From NCBI GenBank assembly GCA_002343505.1, contig DDQZ01000110.1, positions 140,891-181,516 of the forward strand: 40,626 nt of DNA, read 5' to 3'. Made by a program: the position numbers and the translations under genes. The notes beneath the pieces are model-generated. The model was not told the origin of the DNA, searched no databases, and was given only the letters and a program-made list of their open reading frames with translations. Of the stretch, positions 39,070 through 40,626 are shown in pieces (the stretch's first letter is position 1; each line of letters begins with the position of its first letter). This stretch comes from Verrucomicrobiaceae bacterium UBA2429 (GTDB lineage: Bacteria; Verrucomicrobiota; Verrucomicrobiia; Verrucomicrobiales; Verrucomicrobiaceae).

Positions 39070-39966
39070 ATGGAACCAGTGGCGAATGTGAGCCAGCCCT
39101 CGAGGCGTCTTGACGGCAGGCCTGTGATCAGGAAGGTGCCTGAAGAACTGAAACACTTTTTGGAGAAAGCCGTGCCCCGACCTCATGAATGCAAACTTTT
39201 TGTCAGCCAGTCGCACACTGACCCCGTTTCCCTGTTTTGGTTATTTGCGATTATTCATCTAGCTGCTTTTGCCCAGGTGGCACAGTCGAACCGTGAGAAC
39301 CCAACCCCTGGGCAACTCGCGGCTTTTGACAAGCTCATGAATAGGGCATCGCTCACGCAAGTTGCGATAAAGCAGGTTCGGGTTTTTTTAGAACTTTATC
39401 AGCAAGAGTTAGGCAAGTGGCCGGATTCATGGGTTGCGGTCGAACACAAATTTGGTGCTGAGATTTGGGAATCCCCCGAAGTTCGCCAGAGTTTCACCAA
39501 GTCATTCGTGCTTCTGCGCGGAGTGCCCGGGCATATCAACACACGCGAGGAGGGTGAGTATGACTCGACCATGATGATGGTAATGGCCGCGCCGATTGAA
39601 CGGAAATTTGGCCAGGACAAGTATGAGCTTGGTCGGTGGGCAGTATGGAAAACTTTTCGCGGCCAAATCGTGACACGCTGGCACCCAGAGGCAGAGATCA
39701 TGTCATTCAGTGGATGGCCTGATGTCCAGTCAGTGATTACTCAACACATCAAGACCGTCGTCAAGAATGACGAAACTTCCCAGGCACATCAGCTAGGCAA
39801 GACGGCGCCCATCGTACAGCCTCCAGCGCCTCAAAGGGTCCCCGAATTCATATCCGCACCGCCACCTAGCGAGCAACAGTCTTCATCAGCTCCGTGGAGC
39901 ATCATCGTCGTCTTGATCGTGGCGTCAACTGGTCTGCTGTGGTTGTTGCTCAAGAAGCGAAGGTGA
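39070..39966 (+). CDS. Low-GC orphan membrane protein with N- and C-terminal hydrophobic segments
   Basis: The 298-residue product is not recognised. Hydrophobic segments lie near residues 54-70 (VSLFWLFAIIHLAAFAQV) and 274-293 (SIIVVLIVASTGLLWLLL), the latter followed by KKRR. The region between them is soluble, and a Pro/Gln/Ser-rich linker precedes the last helix. AGGAG at 39055-39059, 10 bases before the ATG, supports this start. An in-frame GTG at 39172, with GGAG six bases upstream, would instead give a signal-peptide-like N-terminus. GC is near 50% by eye, well under the neighbours. It is probably an acquired gene. Confidence 0.65.
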   Translation: MEPVANVSQPSRRLDGRPVIRKVPEELKHFLEKAVPRPHECKLFVSQSHTDPVSLFWLFAIIHLAAFAQVAQSNRENPTPGQLAAFDKLMNRASLTQVAIKQVRVFLELYQQELGKWPDSWVAVEHKFGAEIWESPEVRQSFTKSFVLLRGVPGHINTREEGEYDSTMMMVMAAPIERKFGQDKYELGRWAVWKTFRGQIVTRWHPEAEIMSFSGWPDVQSVITQHIKTVVKNDETSQAHQLGKTAPIVQPPAPQRVPEFISAPPPSEQQSSSAPWSIIVVLIVASTGLLWLLLKKRR

Positions 39967-40180
39967 TTGGCCTGCAACGTCGTGGGAGCCAACACCAGCG
40001 CTTCGCAAAGCTCGCGGCTCCGCCAATTGCCCGCCACTGACAAGCTCCGCCCGCTCCCGCCCCTGCCGCAAGAGAGTGCGCGGCTTTCCGCAACGCCGCG
40101 GGTTGCCACTCGCGCCGCTGCTTGGCTCGCGTTCCGGCTGCTTTTTCTCCGGGGTCGAATACGGCTTCCCTCACCTTGAT

Positions 40181-40210
40181 GCGGCATCCGGCGTTGTGCC
40201 CGGATGCCGC
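40181..40210. repeat. Perfect 11-base-pair inverted repeat
   Basis: GCGGCATCCGG (40181-40191) is exactly complementary to CCGGATGCCGC (40200-40210) across an eight-base spacer. There is no T tract on either strand, so it is not a standard terminator. It follows the 3' end of the collagen-like gene. Confidence 0.6.
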
Positions 40211-40241
40211 GGCCATTCCCCTTGCGCGGGGGCGCGCGGCC

Positions 40242-40626
40242 TCAGGGGCGGTGGAGGGAGGAGACGAGCTCGTCGAGCTTGTCGGCGAGGGCCTGGGCCT
40301 GGGCGGGGTCGTAGTCGCCGGCGGCGGTCATGCCGAGGGGGGAGATGTGGTTGACGTTGCTGGCGCTGCCGGCGATGGCGGCGTCCAGGGCGGCCTGGGT
40401 GACTTCCCCGTCGTTGCCGGGCGGCCCCTCCCCGCCTGGCTCGCCCTGGGGGATGCCGAAGCTGAGGCGCAGTGTCTGCCCGGTGATGCTGAGGCTGACG
40501 GTGGCAGGCTCTCCGGGGTCGAGGGTGGTGACCTCGTCCACCTGCGCGGCGGTGATGGTGGTGATGGCGGTGATGAGGCCGTGGAGGCTGTTGAACTGGA
40601 GTCGCAGGGGGGCGGACTCGATCTCG
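40242..40626 (-). CDS. C-terminal part of a collagen-like, phage tail-fibre-type protein (truncated by window edge)
   Basis: The frame is open from the TGA at 40242-40244 to the right window end (127 codons), without a required start inside. An ATG at 40541 exists but upstream codons continue in frame (FNSLHGLITAITTITAAQV), so the gene extends to the right. GEPGGEGPPGNDGEV contains five Gly-X-Y triplets of collagen type; SLSITGQTLRLSFGIPQ precedes it. A C-terminal helical tail (DYDPAQAQALADKLDELVSSLHRP) follows. From memory, this tail and the collagen linker are shared by tail-fibre-like proteins in Verrucomicrobial prophages. It may be phage-derived; function otherwise unknown. Confidence 0.65.
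   Translation of the reverse strand, partial: EIESAPLRLQFNSLHGLITAITTITAAQVDEVTTLDPGEPATVSLSITGQTLRLSFGIPQGEPGGEGPPGNDGEVTQAALDAAIAGSASNVNHISPLGMTAAGDYDPAQAQALADKLDELVSSLHRP

Overview
The window is GC-rich chromosomal DNA (about 60-65% by eye) whose gene content points to the Verrucomicrobiota, most likely a Verrucomicrobiaceae-type heterotroph. The basis is the combination of a Tat-exported sugar-isomerase-like TIM barrel, Asp-box sialidase and sulfatase, an SLA1-homology (SHD1) protein, DUF4175-type Gln/Gly-rich membrane proteins, and a Ser/Thr kinase with LamG and discoidin ectodomains. Most genes lack a clear Shine-Dalgarno sequence. The assignment is inferred from gene families; no ribosomal RNA gene is present to test it.

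Left third (1-14922). The window opens inside the C-terminus of a Gln/Gly-rich DUF4175-like protein. Two exported carbohydrate-related proteins follow: the isomerase-like TIM barrel and a 1403-residue multimodular sialidase/glycosidase-like protein. From 6167 to 14774 all genes are on the minus strand. In transcription order they are a GT39 membrane glycosyltransferase, a PAP2 phosphatase (ATGA overlap), a sulfatase, a second Gln-rich coiled-coil membrane protein, ribosome recycling factor (frr), a left-handed beta-helix protein, a zinc-type substrate-binding lipoprotein and a DUF2238/YjdF membrane protein.

Middle (14923-25541). This part holds an exported SHD1 protein and a three-gene minus-strand unit: a small unknown protein, an Ebo-type TatD-family hydrolase and an orphan XylH-like permease. 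It also holds two tandem tRNA-Lys genes (TTT and CTT), a small membrane protein with an AT-rich upstream region, altronate dehydratase (uxaA), a Nudix-like protein, kdsB-pyrG, rplI with a strong terminator, and ychF.

Right third (25806-40626). A compact exopolysaccharide-export operon (beta-barrel, Wza-like, Wzc-like kinase) is followed by a minus-strand unit: Ser/Thr kinase, two exported proteins of unknown function and PhoH. Next come a 41-residue lipoprotein with its own terminator, topoisomerase III (topB), a lower-GC two-TM orphan protein, and at the edge a collagen-like protein resembling phage tail-fibre ends. The last two features suggest an acquired region or prophage starting near 38.8 kb.

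No gene-free stretch exceeds about 300 bases. The longest (14775-14922, 17925-18084, 23641-23849, 25542-25805, 35955-36197, 38817-39069, 39967-40241) hold only the promoters, tRNA flanks, inverted repeats and hairpins listed. No insertion sequence, CRISPR array, riboswitch or replication origin was seen.
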